From: DASULA01 sp036278435
Lineage (GTDB): Bacteria; Actinomycetota; Actinomycetes; Mycobacteriales; DASULA01
Length of the DNA stretch: 26,948 bases
Assembly (NCBI GenBank): GCA_036278435.1
Contig: DASULA010000299.1
Span: 1-26,948, forward strand
Reading direction: 5' to 3'
Below are positions 1 through 7,535 of the stretch, piece by piece (positions within the stretch are counted from its first letter, which is position 1; each line of letters starts with the position of its first letter). The position numbers and the translations under genes were made by a program. The notes beneath the pieces are model-generated. The model ran no database searches. It was not told the DNA's origin and saw nothing but the letters and a program-made list of their open reading frames with translations.

Positions 1-611
1 TCGTGGGTGACCAGCACGGCGGTGGTCTCCAGGCGCCGGAGCAAATCGCGGACCTCCACCCCCAGCTCGGTCCGCAACGCCGCGTCGATGGCCGAGAACG
101 GCTCGTCGAGCAGCACGACCCGGGGCTCGGGCGCCAGCGCCCGGGCCAGCGCCACCCGCTGCTGCTGGCCGCCGGACAGCTCGTCGGGGCGGCGCCGCTG
201 GTACCCGGCGAGCCCCACCATCTCCAGCAGCTCGCCGACCCGCTCGGCCCGGGACCGCCGTCGGATCCCCGGCCGGCCACCGGGGCGCCCCCGCAGTCCG
301 AAGGCGATGTTGCCGGCCACGTCGACATGCGGAAACAGCGCACCGTCCTGCGGGACGATGCCGATACCTCGGCGCTCCGGACGGACGCAGACCCCGTCGC
401 CGACCAGGGCGACACCGTCCAGAGCGACCCGCCCGCGCTCCGGGCGGTCGAATCCGGCAACCACCCGCAGCAGGGTGGTCTTACCCGAACCCGACGCGCC
501 GAGGATCGCGGTCAGCCCGCCGGACCCGATCTCCAGGTCCACATCCCGCAGCGCTCGCACCGTCCCGCCCCTGACCGGGAAGCTCTTCTCGACCCCGCGC
601 AGACTGAGCAT
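1..611 (-). CDS. ABC transporter ATP-binding protein, Fe(3+)-type (partial, C-terminus outside window)
   Basis: Reading the minus strand from the ATG at 611 gives an open frame of 203 codons that runs off the window edge. It begins MLSLRGVEKSFPV and has all nucleotide-binding landmarks in order: Walker A GASGSGKTT (about residues 38-46), a Q-loop region (GIVPQDGALFPH), the signature LSGGQQQRVALARAL, Walker B VVLLDEPFSAID and the H-loop VLVTHE. The LDEPFSAID / FPHVDVAGNIAFGL pattern is typical of the FbpC/PotA group, which powers import of ferric iron, thiamine or polyamines. The iron box overlapping the start codon favours iron; permease and binding protein would lie beyond the left edge. No Shine-Dalgarno is visible, so translation is probably leaderless. 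Substrate is inferred from the regulatory site, not from the protein. Confidence 0.88.
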   Translation of the reverse strand, partial: MLSLRGVEKSFPVRGGTVRALRDVDLEIGSGGLTAILGASGSGKTTLLRVVAGFDRPERGRVALDGVALVGDGVCVRPERRGIGIVPQDGALFPHVDVAGNIAFGLRGRPGGRPGIRRRSRAERVGELLEMVGLAGYQRRRPDELSGGQQQRVALARALAPEPRVVLLDEPFSAIDAALRTELGVEVRDLLRRLETTAVLVTH

Positions 612-629
612 TAGGCAAGCCTAACCTCA
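611..629 (-). promoter_or_regulatory. IdeR/DtxR-like iron box at ABC transporter start
   Basis: On the plus strand the 19 bases are TTAGGCAAGCCTAACCTCA. By eye this matches 15 of 19 positions of the actinobacterial iron-box consensus TTAGGTTAGGCTAACCTAA. It begins on the last base of the start codon of the divergently read ABC ATPase, so a bound repressor would cover promoter and initiation site. Known for the family: IdeR/DmdR with Fe(II) represses iron uptake genes through such boxes. Inference: iron-repressed, probably leaderless expression of the transporter. Confidence 0.72.
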
Positions 630-710
630 AATCGGCCGAACCAGTCGACCGGCCCCGGTTTGGCGCCGATCCGACCCGCGGGCACCCGGCCTGGTTGCGT
701 TGCGGTCGAC

Positions 711-1160
711 TCAGGCCGGCGGGGGACCAACGATCTGGTAACCGCGGTCGGCGGCCAGATCGGCCAGCCGGGCCGGGTCCGGCGGCCCGGCCGGCAACCC
801 GGCGACGTCCGCGGCGAAGTGCTCGAATCCGGCCGGCCAGGTGAACTGCAACAACCGCAGCGAGACGGCCCCGGCCACGGCGAAGGCGTGCGGACGGTCG
901 CGTGGCAGCAGAACGAACGCGCCCGGCCCGGCCTGCCAGGCTTCCTCGCCGCAGAACACCCGCATGCCCCCGGACAGGATGTAGAACGCCTCGTCATCAT
1001 CGCGGTGTCGGTGCCAGGGGGTGGCGAACCCGGGCGGGCACTCCTGCTCGATCAGGGTCAGTGCACCACCGGTGTCAGACCCGGCGGCCTTGACTGTCAC
1101 GGTGCTGCCCAGGAACGTGTGCCGGAGGCCGGCCCCGGCCGGCAGGTTGAGAGTGGTCAC
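711..1160 (-). CDS. cupin domain protein
   Basis: A 149-residue single-domain cupin with GTG start at 1160. Cupin motif 1 lies around residues 43-73 (PPGFATPWHRHRDDDEAFYI followed by LSGG), giving the metal-binding set of two His and one Glu (H-R-H, then E). Motif 2 follows (GPGAFVLLPRDRPHAF), with the final metal His. Proteins of this size and form are small metal-dependent enzymes or sensors; the substrate cannot be read from sequence. It is transcribed in the same direction as, and 99 bases upstream of, the ABC ATPase, but the iron box between them suggests separate control. No clear Shine-Dalgarno precedes the GTG, so the exact start is less certain than the domain call. Confidence 0.82.
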   Translation of the reverse strand: MTTLNLPAGAGLRHTFLGSTVTVKAAGSDTGGALTLIEQECPPGFATPWHRHRDDDEAFYILSGGMRVFCGEEAWQAGPGAFVLLPRDRPHAFAVAGAVSLRLLQFTWPAGFEHFAADVAGLPAGPPDPARLADLAADRGYQIVGPPPA

Positions 1161-1217
1161 AGCGATGCCCCGTTCGGTGGAAGGTTCGGTGCTGGTGCCC
1201 GGCGGCGGGTCCGCTGG

Positions 1218-1610
1218 TCAGACCCGCGGCTGGCGGGTGTAAAGGCGGACCTCCATTCCGTCGGGATCGGTCAGACCGCCGATCAGCCACCCGGCGCTGC
1301 CCTCGACGATCCCCGAGTGCGCCACGCCCAGGCCATCCAGACGGCTCGCCCAGGACCCCAACTCCGCCAGCGTGGACACCCCGAGCGCCAGCGGGTCGAA
1401 ACCCGCCAGTCGGGTGGCCCGATCGGCGTCCTCCCGCAGCGCGAGCATGAGGGTGCCGGCGGGGTCGCGTATGGCCACCCCGCGCAGCACCCCGGACTCG
1501 ACGAACCTGATCGCCACCCGAAGGTCGAGCACGCGGCCGTACCAGGCGATGCTCCGGGTCAGATCCGACACCGGGATCTTGACATGGTGGAACCCGTCCA
1601 ACCCAGCCAT
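1218..1610 (-). CDS. VOC family (glyoxalase/dioxygenase fold) protein
   Basis: About 130 residues, beginning MAGLDGFHHVKIPVSDL. The opening HHVKIPVSDLTRSIAWYGRVL is the standard first strand and helix of a vicinal-oxygen-chelate module, and the end (TDPDGMEVRLY) carries the usual second metal-ligand Glu. The ATG at 1610 is chosen because GGGAGGGG lies just upstream on the minus strand; a TTG at 1631 would add seven residues but lacks such a site. The family includes glyoxalase I, fosfomycin-resistance enzymes and ring-cleavage dioxygenases, and the reaction here cannot be assigned. It is divergent from the TetR gene across a 57-base gap full of palindromes, so it is a likely target of that regulator. 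Confidence 0.85.
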   Translation of the reverse strand: MAGLDGFHHVKIPVSDLTRSIAWYGRVLDLRVAIRFVESGVLRGVAIRDPAGTLMLALREDADRATRLAGFDPLALGVSTLAELGSWASRLDGLGVAHSGIVEGSAGWLIGGLTDPDGMEVRLYTRQPRV

Positions 1611-1636
1611 CGTCCCCTCCCGATCGACCAAAATTG

Positions 1637-1665
1637 GAGTCTGACTCTAGAGTGTTAACCTAACA
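1637..1665. promoter_or_regulatory. overlapping palindromes between VOC gene and tetR (probable operator)
   Basis: Three overlapping perfect inverted repeats occupy the divergent gap: GAGTC-T-GACTC (1637-1647), ACTCTAGAGT (1644-1653) and TGTTA-ACC-TAACA (1653-1665). The last ends two bases before the GTG of the TetR gene. Dyads in a divergent tetR promoter are the usual operator arrangement. That the adjacent TetR binds here is inferred from position. Confidence 0.55.
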
Positions 1666-1667
1666 TC

Positions 1668-2300
1668 GTGGCGAGTGTCGAGAAACCCCGGCGGCGCTCG
1701 GACCGGACCCGGGGCCGCATCGTCGAGGCCGCCCACGGGTTGTTCATCGCCCGGGGCTACACCGGCACGACGTTCCAGGACATCGCCGACGCCTCCGGCG
1801 TAGCCGTCCAGACGGTGTACTTCCACTACGGAAAAAAGAGCAACCTGCTCAAGCACGTCGTGGACGTGGCCTCGGTCGGAGACACCGAGCCGGTCGCCCT
1901 GCTGGACCGGCCCGCCTTCGCCGACCTGAGGAGGGCCCGCGACCCCGCCGTGGCGATCCGGGGCTGGACCAGGCAGAGCGCGGCCATCCTGACCAGGGTC
2001 GCCCCCGTCCTGGCCGTGGTCCGCGCCGCCGCGTCCAGCGATCCGGAGATGGCCGCGCAGTGGGCGGTCAACAGCGAACAGCGACGCGTCGCCCACGGCG
2101 AGTTCGTCTCCATCCTGGTCGGCATGGGGGCGCTCCGGCGTGGGGTGACCCGCGGCCGGGCCACCGACGTCACGGTCGCGCTACTCGCGCCGGAACTCTT
2201 CCTCGTGCTGACCGGTGAGTGCCGGTGGACCGTCGGGCAGTGGCGGACCTGGACGGCCGACCACCTGATCCACGACCTGCTCGCCCGCCCGAGTGGATGA
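1668..2300 (+). CDS. TetR family transcriptional regulator
   Basis: A 210-residue protein with a classical TetR N-terminal DNA-binding domain: RGRIVEAAHGLFIARGYTGT then FQDIADASGVAVQTVYFHYG (about residues 15-56), ending in the typical YFHYGKKSNLL recognition-helix junction. The C-terminal ligand-binding half is not close to a subfamily I can name. GTG at 1668 is used; there is no Shine-Dalgarno, and the operator-like palindrome TGTTAACCTAACA sits immediately upstream, consistent with a leaderless, autorepressed transcript. It probably represses itself and the divergent VOC gene. It converges with the GNAT gene ending at 2354. Confidence 0.9.
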   Translation: MASVEKPRRRSDRTRGRIVEAAHGLFIARGYTGTTFQDIADASGVAVQTVYFHYGKKSNLLKHVVDVASVGDTEPVALLDRPAFADLRRARDPAVAIRGWTRQSAAILTRVAPVLAVVRAAASSDPEMAAQWAVNSEQRRVAHGEFVSILVGMGALRRGVTRGRATDVTVALLAPELFLVLTGECRWTVGQWRTWTADHLIHDLLARPSG

Positions 2301-2353
2301 ACCCGTCGAGCCTGGCTGGGCGGGCGGCGGCCCCGCGGCTGGGCAATGTCGGG

Positions 2354-3349
2354 TCACCCCGCCCCCAGCCGCCACATCCGCATGGTGTCCTCTAGCCGGT
2401 AGCCCAGCCGCGTGTTGACCGCGACCATGTGCCGGTTGTCGTCGGCGTTGAACGTCTGGTACTCGGTGACGCCTGGTTCGGCCGCGGACAGCCAGCGCAG
2501 CATGTTCGCCTTGAGCCACAGGCCCAGGCCGCGCCCCCGGTGCGGCCGGAACACGGTGGTCTCGGCCTGCGCGGCCCGCGGCGAGTCCGGCGACACGTGC
2601 ACCGCGGTCATCCCGGCCAACTCGCCGGTGTTCGGCTCGGCCGCGGCCAGCACGTACCCGCGCAGACCCAGCGCGGTCAGGTACGCCTCGCCGCGGCGGA
2701 CCCTGGCGCCGGTCCACCCGACCGCGCGCAGGCCGGATTCGCCGATCGGCGCGTCGTTCATCGCCGCCATCAACCGGGCGAAGGGTTGCAGCAACTCCGC
2801 TGGGCAGCCGCCCACCCAGCGGACCAGGCGGTAGCCACCGGCCCGGGACTCCGCTCCGGCGGCACAACCATCCAGAGTGGACCAGTCCACCTCGGCGACG
2901 CGCAGGATCCGGCGGGTCGAGTCGAGCACAGGCCGAGCGCCGGCGTTGACCGCGAACGACTCACCGGGTGAACCGTTGCTCACCCACGCGTAGGTCCGCT
3001 GCCGGCCGTGCGCCCGTGCCTCGGCCGTGGCCACCGCGAGCAGCCGGCGGCCGAGACCGTGTCGTCGATGATCCGGACGCACCTGTAGGTCCACCTTGGA
3101 CAGGTGCGAGTTCTCGTCGGTGAACAGCCACACCGTGACCACACCGGCCGTCTGGCCGCCGGCATCGCCGCGAGCCAGCCAGGTACGCGGTTCGCGGTCG
3201 GCGGCCGGGTGCAGCCGCTCGGCCACCTCGACGTGTCCCGGCGGCGGATCGGCCGGCAGGTCGGCCCGGCGGACCGCGGCCAGGCACGCCCGCAGGGACC
3301 GCAGGTCCGCCTCGGTGGCGGCGTCACGGGTGATCCGCAGGACGTCCAC
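2354..3349 (-). CDS. tandem-GNAT N-acetyltransferase
   Basis: A 331-residue protein with two GCN5-type modules. The first (about residues 1-150) has the acetyl-CoA loop RPDHRRHGLGRRLL after strand KVDLQV; the second (about 190-331) has RPHRGRGLGLWLKANMLRWL after AETTVF, then the family-typical NADDNRHMVAVNTRLGYRL. This architecture resembles mycothiol synthase (MshD) and related actinobacterial double-GNAT enzymes, but the acyl acceptor is not evident. The next gene upstream on the same strand (3434-4450) is a paralogue of the same architecture, 84 bases away, implying duplication and perhaps co-transcription. ATG at 3349 is in frame with the homologous N-terminus. Confidence 0.86.
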   Translation of the reverse strand: MDVLRITRDAATEADLRSLRACLAAVRRADLPADPPPGHVEVAERLHPAADREPRTWLARGDAGGQTAGVVTVWLFTDENSHLSKVDLQVRPDHRRHGLGRRLLAVATAEARAHGRQRTYAWVSNGSPGESFAVNAGARPVLDSTRRILRVAEVDWSTLDGCAAGAESRAGGYRLVRWVGGCPAELLQPFARLMAAMNDAPIGESGLRAVGWTGARVRRGEAYLTALGLRGYVLAAAEPNTGELAGMTAVHVSPDSPRAAQAETTVFRPHRGRGLGLWLKANMLRWLSAAEPGVTEYQTFNADDNRHMVAVNTRLGYRLEDTMRMWRLGAG

Positions 3350-3433
3350 GGGGCCTGTATATCCGAGCGTCCCACCGGCGTCGAACCGGTTTTCCGACCG
3401 GCCCGGTGGCGGCCGGCACGGCAGCCGGCGGGG

Positions 3434-4450
3434 TCAGTTCTGGATGCCCAGACGGCGGGCCAGGGTGGGCACGTCGGCGTGGCAACGGGCCCACCAGCGG
3501 TCCAGCTTGTAGCCGAAGCCCTCGTCGACCTGCCGCATCCGCAGGTCCTCCTCGGCCGTCCAGGTCACGATCTCGGTCACATCGGCACGCTCCGCGCGCA
3601 GCCAGCGCACCATCTCCGCCCGCATCCACACGGTCAGCCCGTGCCCCCGATGCGCGGGCACCACCGTGGTGTCCTGCTGGCAGGCCCGGCGCGGTGTCCA
3701 GCGCGAGATCGTCACCTCGGTCAACCCGGCCACCTCACCGGTCGGCTCGTGCAGCGCGGCCACCACCCGGTACTCCCGGCCGGCCCGCCGGTCGGACTCC
3801 TCCTGCTGGCGGACCAGGGTGGAGTCCCACTCGGTCGGCTCCACCCCCAGGGTGCCCACCGGGGCGTCCCGCATCGCCCGCTTGGCCAGCCCGTAGGACG
3901 GCAGCAGGTCGTCCGGAGCGCCGTCGACCCAGGCGGCCAGCCGGTAGGACGGATGCTCCTCCTCGGCCAGGGCGTCCAGCCTCGGGCCGTTCACCGACAT
4001 CAGGTCCAGCAGCGAGCGGGCCTCGCGCAACTCCACCCGCAGGCCCCGGGCGTGCACGAACCGCATCCCGTCGGTGCCCTCGGCGACATCGGCGACCAGG
4101 ATGGTGCGCCGCTCGGCCAGCAGCACCCGCACCGCGTCGGTGAGCAGCCAGGTACCCGCGCCACGCCGTCGGTAGGCCGGGTGCACGGCCAGGTGCAACT
4201 CGCCGACATGGGAGTTCTCCCGGCCGGGCAGGTAGAGCCTGGCCAGCCCGACCACCTCACCGTGCTCCTCGGCGGTCCAGAACGCGGCCCGTTCGGACGG
4301 CCAGCGGGGCCGCAGCATGGCCACGGTGTCCTCGGCGGCGGGCGGCGGGTCACCCGGTAGGTCGTAGGCCAGCACCGCCCCCAGCAGACGTCGGCATCCG
4401 GCCACGTCGGGGGCACCCGCGTCCGGCGGGAGCAGGGGGTTCACCAGCAC
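3434..4450 (-). CDS. tandem-GNAT N-acetyltransferase (paralogue of 2354-3349)
   Basis: A 338-residue two-module GNAT protein. The first acetyl-CoA site is HPAYRRRGAGTWLLTDAV after the strand GELHLAV; the second is PAHRGHGLTVWMRAEMVRWL after QDTTVV, followed by TWTAEEDLRMRQVDEGFGYK. It lines up along its length with the downstream neighbour: both share LPxDPPP near residue 30, the ENSHxxxxxL motif and the DAPxG...W motif in the linker, so the two arose by tandem duplication. GTG at 4450 is the outermost start; GTG two codons later is equally possible. The substrate is unknown; small-molecule or antibiotic acetylation is possible but unproven. Confidence 0.85.
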   Translation of the reverse strand: MLVNPLLPPDAGAPDVAGCRRLLGAVLAYDLPGDPPPAAEDTVAMLRPRWPSERAAFWTAEEHGEVVGLARLYLPGRENSHVGELHLAVHPAYRRRGAGTWLLTDAVRVLLAERRTILVADVAEGTDGMRFVHARGLRVELREARSLLDLMSVNGPRLDALAEEEHPSYRLAAWVDGAPDDLLPSYGLAKRAMRDAPVGTLGVEPTEWDSTLVRQQEESDRRAGREYRVVAALHEPTGEVAGLTEVTISRWTPRRACQQDTTVVPAHRGHGLTVWMRAEMVRWLRAERADVTEIVTWTAEEDLRMRQVDEGFGYKLDRWWARCHADVPTLARRLGIQN

Positions 4451-4580
4451 CCAACCTGCCTACGCGATTCGGATGCCTCGACCAACAGCATTTCAGCCAC
4501 CATTCGGTCACGTTTCAGAAAGTGGGGGCCTGACCGGTCCAACAGCGTCTGGTTTGCGGTGGCTTCTGACCCCCGGATGG

Positions 4581-4586
4581 CAGGAT
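4581..4586 (+). promoter_or_regulatory. possible -10 element for leaderless recO
   Basis: CAGGAT sits six bases before the GTG start of recO, the spacing expected when transcription begins at the start codon. No Shine-Dalgarno is visible closer in. A -35 element is not obvious, so this is tentative. Confidence 0.3.
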
Positions 4587-4592
4587 GGCGCG

Positions 4593-5429
4593 GTGAGCCT
4601 GTACCGGGACGAGGCCGTCGTGCTGCGCCTGCACAAGCTGGGCGAGGCCGACCGCATCGTCACCCTGCTCACCCGCCGGTACGGGCGGGTGCGGGCGGTG
4701 GCCAAGGGAGTGCGGCGCACCACATCGAAGTTCGGTGCCCGGCTGGAGCCGTTCAGCCACGTGGACGTGCAACTGTGGACCGGCCGCAACCTGGACATCG
4801 TCACCCAGGCCGAGAGCATCACCGCCTACGGTGCGGACCTGGTCGCCGACTACCCCGGCTACACCGCGGGCAGCGCCGTGCTGGAGACCGCCGAGCGGCT
4901 CACCGGCGAGGAACGGGAGCCGTCGCTGCGGCTGTACCTGCTCGTCCTCGGGGCGCTGCGCACCCTGGTCGCCGGCGAGCACGAACCGCGCCTGGTACTC
5001 GACGCGTTCCTGGTCCGGTCGATGGCGGTGGCCGGCTGGCAGCCGGCGCTGACCGAGTGCGCGCAGTGCGCCGCGCCCGGGCCGCACCGGGCGTTCTCGG
5101 TGCCGGTGGGGGGAGCGGTGTGCTCCGACTGCCGCCCGCGCGGGTCGGTGCTGCCCGCGCCGGAGACCTTCGACCTGCTCCAGGCGCTGCTCGCCGGCCA
5201 GTGGGCGGTCGCCGACGCCAGCCAGCCGGCCGCGCGTCAGGAGGCCAGCGGCCTGCTCGCCGCCCACCTCCAGTGGCACCTGGAGCGCGGGCTGCGCTCG
5301 CTTCCACTGGTCGAACGGGACCGTCCGGCACACCCGCGGTCCCCGTCCGGCGGGCTGCCGCGGGCGGCCGTAGAGTCGGGGCGAGCGGATTCCACACCCG
5401 TGGAACCGGTGCCCCGGGAGTCACGGTGA
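4593..5429 (+). CDS. recO: DNA repair protein RecO
   Basis: A 278-residue RecO. The N-terminal OB-fold begins VSLYRDEAVVLRLHKLGEAD, followed by RIVTLLTRRYGRVRAVAKGV and the basic RRTTSKFGARLEPF segment, all hallmarks of the family. The zinc-binding cysteines are C156, C159, C177 and C180 (CAQC...CSDC). RecO loads RecA on SSB-coated gaps together with RecR in recombinational repair. GTG at 4593 is chosen because family homology starts there; the frame is open for 40 further codons upstream without homology. The C-terminal 30 residues or so (HPRSPSGG onward) are Pro/Ser/Arg-rich and look like a lineage-specific tail. The stop overlaps the uppS start, so the two are translationally coupled. Confidence 0.95.
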   Translation: MSLYRDEAVVLRLHKLGEADRIVTLLTRRYGRVRAVAKGVRRTTSKFGARLEPFSHVDVQLWTGRNLDIVTQAESITAYGADLVADYPGYTAGSAVLETAERLTGEEREPSLRLYLLVLGALRTLVAGEHEPRLVLDAFLVRSMAVAGWQPALTECAQCAAPGPHRAFSVPVGGAVCSDCRPRGSVLPAPETFDLLQALLAGQWAVADASQPAARQEASGLLAAHLQWHLERGLRSLPLVERDRPAHPRSPSGGLPRAAVESGRADSTPVEPVPRESR

Positions 5430-6250
5430 GACGGTCGGAGCAGGCCAGCCGCGGGTCAGGCCGGCGGTCGTACCAGCGGCCGAGGCCGCACCCGTCCGGA
5501 GCGGCCCCACCGGACATTCCGGCCGACCTGGTGCCGAGCCACGTCGCGGTGGTGATGGACGGCAACGGCCGGTGGGCCAAGGCCCGCGGGCTGCCCCGCA
5601 CCAGCGGGCACGAGGCCGGTGAGGACGCGCTGTTCGACTGCGTGGAGGGTGCGATCGAGCTGGGCGTGCGGTGGCTGTCGGCGTACGCCTTCTCCACCGA
5701 GAACTGGCGGCGCTCGCCGGACGAGGTGCGCTTCCTGATGCGATTCGTCGAGGGGGTGTTCCAGCGCCGGCTGGAGGACATGGACGCCCTGGGCGTGCGA
5801 GTGCGCTGGTGCGGGCGCCAGCCCCGGCTGTGGCGCAACGTGGTCCGGCGGTTGCAGCAGGCCGAGCAGCGCACCCGGGGCAACGACGTGGTCAACCTGG
5901 TGATGTGCGTGAACTACGGGGGGCGCTGGGAGATCGCCGACGCGATGGCGGCGATGGCCGAAGACGTGCGGGCCGGCCGGTTGCGCCCGGACAGGATCAC
6001 CGAACGCACGATCCATCGGTACCTTTATATCCCTGATATGCCGGATGTGGACCTGTTCATTCGGTCGTCCGGCGAGCAACGCACCAGCAACTTCCTGCTC
6101 TGGCAGTCCTCCTACGCCGAGCTGAACTTCGTCGACACGCTCTGGCCCGACTTCGACCGGCGGCACCTGTGGGCTGCCTGCCAGACGTATGCGAACCGAG
6201 ACCGCCGGTTCGGCACCGCCGAGCCGGTCGTCCTGCCCGCCCCGGGTTGA
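5426..6250 (+). CDS. uppS: isoprenyl transferase (cis-prenyltransferase / UppS family)
   Basis: A 274-residue cis-prenyltransferase that condenses isopentenyl diphosphate onto an allylic primer to make the polyprenyl diphosphate carrier used for peptidoglycan and arabinogalactan. The P-loop-like motif HVAVVMDGNGRWAKARGLPR (D45 in DGNGRW) binds the primer diphosphate; SAYAFSTENWRRS is the second conserved block; and RSSGEQRTSNFLLWQSSYAE (about residues 213-231) is the IPP-binding block. The first 35 residues are basic and Pro-rich, as often in the actinobacterial decaprenyl-forming group. GTG at 5426 overlaps the recO stop (GTGA). Chain length cannot be told from sequence. Confidence 0.95.
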   Translation: MRRSEQASRGSGRRSYQRPRPHPSGAAPPDIPADLVPSHVAVVMDGNGRWAKARGLPRTSGHEAGEDALFDCVEGAIELGVRWLSAYAFSTENWRRSPDEVRFLMRFVEGVFQRRLEDMDALGVRVRWCGRQPRLWRNVVRRLQQAEQRTRGNDVVNLVMCVNYGGRWEIADAMAAMAEDVRAGRLRPDRITERTIHRYLYIPDMPDVDLFIRSSGEQRTSNFLLWQSSYAELNFVDTLWPDFDRRHLWAACQTYANRDRRFGTAEPVVLPAPG

Positions 6251-6555
6251 GGGAGGTTGAGGGCGAGGCTTCGGCCGAAGCCGTACCGCCGCGCCGGTCC
6301 GCGCCATCGCCTCACGATCGGTGTTCCGCGGCGGGTTCACCAATTCGGGCCAACGGGGGAAAATAGCCGGTAAGAAGCGGTCCGTGGCACCTGACCCGCC
6401 GCGCGTCCCGGTGACCGGCAGTGATCGACCGGGCGACTGCCGTCTGGAACCATCGCACGACCGTTCGCGTCGACAGGTCGTGGCTGCTGACGACGTCGCG
6501 ACGTCGCGCCGACCGATGCCTCCCCGTACCGCGCCGGGGCAGGAAAGGACATCCC
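6251..6555. other. intergenic region between uppS and the Q/P/Y/G-rich membrane protein
   Basis: This 305-base stretch has no credible gene. It begins with a hairpin-forming palindrome GGCTTCGGCCGAAGCC (6267-6282), 17 bases after the uppS stop, which may end the recO-uppS transcript. An A-rich patch (GGGGGAAAATAGCCGG, around 6354-6369) is the only drop in GC and could belong to the promoter of the next gene. The reading frame of the next gene is open through the last 130 bases, but the sequence lacks any resemblance to a protein there. Confidence 0.5.
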
Positions 6556-7377
6556 GTGACCACGCCTCCGGAGTGGAATCCGAATCCCGACGACCCGCCT
6601 CCCGTCGGGTCACCGGACCCGACCCAGCAGCACGGCGGGCAGTTCCCGTACGCTCAGCCGACCGAACAGTCATACCCCGGCCAGCAGCCGTACGGTCAGC
6701 CGGCCCAGCCGCCGGGACCGCAGCCGCCCCCGCCACAGTACGGTCAGCCCTCCTACGGCCAGCAGCCTTACGAGAGCCAGCAGCCTTACGGCCAGCAACC
6801 GTATGGCCAGCCCTATGGGCAGCAACCGTACGGCCAGCAGCCGTACGGCCAGCCCTATGGGCAGCCCGGCTACGGAGCCCCGCCGCCCTACGGGCAGTAC
6901 GGGGGTCAGCCGCCGTACGGCACGCCGCCCTACCAGAAGGGGCGCGGCAAGCTCGCGTTCCTGCTCGGCGGGGCGGCGGCGATCGTGGTGGCACTCGGCG
7001 TGGTGCTGTTCCTGGTGCTCCGCGGCGGTGGTGTCACGTCCTCGCCCGAGGCGGCCACCCGGGCGTTCTGGCAGGCGGCCAAGGACAACGACCCGGCCGC
7101 GGCCAGGAAGGTCGTGTGCGCCGCCCACCGGGACGAGATCAGGGGCACCGCGGGCTTCTCCGACCCGCGGGAGACGCTCGACTCGTTCACCGTCGGCAAC
7201 TCCACCACCAAGGATGGCCAGACGATCGTGCCGGCGAAACTGAAGGTCACCGAGGGCAGCCAGTCCCAGCAGGTCGAGGTGGACACGGTGGTGGTCAAGG
7301 AACACGGGCAGTTCCTGGTGTGTGACTTCACCGTGCCCGACGTCGACACCACCGGCATCTTCGGCACCGGCGGATAA
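6556..7377 (+). CDS. single-pass membrane protein with Q/P/Y/G-rich repeat tail
   Basis: A 273-residue protein. Residues about 1-130 are a low-complexity cytoplasmic segment rich in Pro, Gln, Tyr and Gly with many copies of QQPYGQP; then a basic stop (YQKGRGK); then one membrane helix (LAFLLGGAAAIVVALGVVLF, with LVL after it, about 135-157); then an exported domain of about 115 residues carrying two cysteines (KVVCAAH and FLVCDF) that could pair outside the cell. The layout matches a widespread actinobacterial group of DUF4878/Rv0361-like membrane proteins of unknown role. GTG at 6556 is preferred because AGGAAAGGA lies upstream at good spacing. The repetitive segment is encoded by near-identical DNA units, so copy number may vary between strains. 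Function unknown. Confidence 0.82.
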   Translation: MTTPPEWNPNPDDPPPVGSPDPTQQHGGQFPYAQPTEQSYPGQQPYGQPAQPPGPQPPPPQYGQPSYGQQPYESQQPYGQQPYGQPYGQQPYGQQPYGQPYGQPGYGAPPPYGQYGGQPPYGTPPYQKGRGKLAFLLGGAAAIVVALGVVLFLVLRGGGVTSSPEAATRAFWQAAKDNDPAAARKVVCAAHRDEIRGTAGFSDPRETLDSFTVGNSTTKDGQTIVPAKLKVTEGSQSQQVEVDTVVVKEHGQFLVCDFTVPDVDTTGIFGTGG

Positions 7378-7435
7378 CCGGACAGCCGGATAATCCGGTA
7401 CCACCGACCGGATCAGCTAGGCGATACTGACCGAT

Positions 7436-7467
7436 CCCGCGGCTTCCGGGCGGGCCGGGACCGCGGG
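7436..7467 (+). terminator. GC-rich hairpin between membrane protein gene and glyS
   Basis: CCCGCGG (7436-7442) pairs with CCGCGGG (7461-7467), with further partial pairing inside. There is no U-tract, as is common for actinobacterial terminators. It could end the upstream transcript, but might equally be a leader structure for glyS. Confidence 0.4.
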
Positions 7468-7535
7468 TCGGCCAGAGTCGTGAGTACCCTGTGCCGGCAC
7501 CCACCACCGACCGCCAGCCGGATGGAGCACAGCAC

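Noticed and set aside
660..1658. 332-codon plus-strand frame opposite the cupin and VOC genes, and similar long frames opposite ppdK, dnaG and P450
   Set aside because: These are typical high-GC shadow frames: Arg/Pro/Gly-rich, without domains, and fully overlapped by genes with clear motifs.
3372..3409. Inverted repeat CCACCGG / CCGGTGG between the two GNAT genes
   Set aside because: The stem is short with a 24-base interior that pairs only partly; too weak to list as a terminator between genes that may be co-transcribed.
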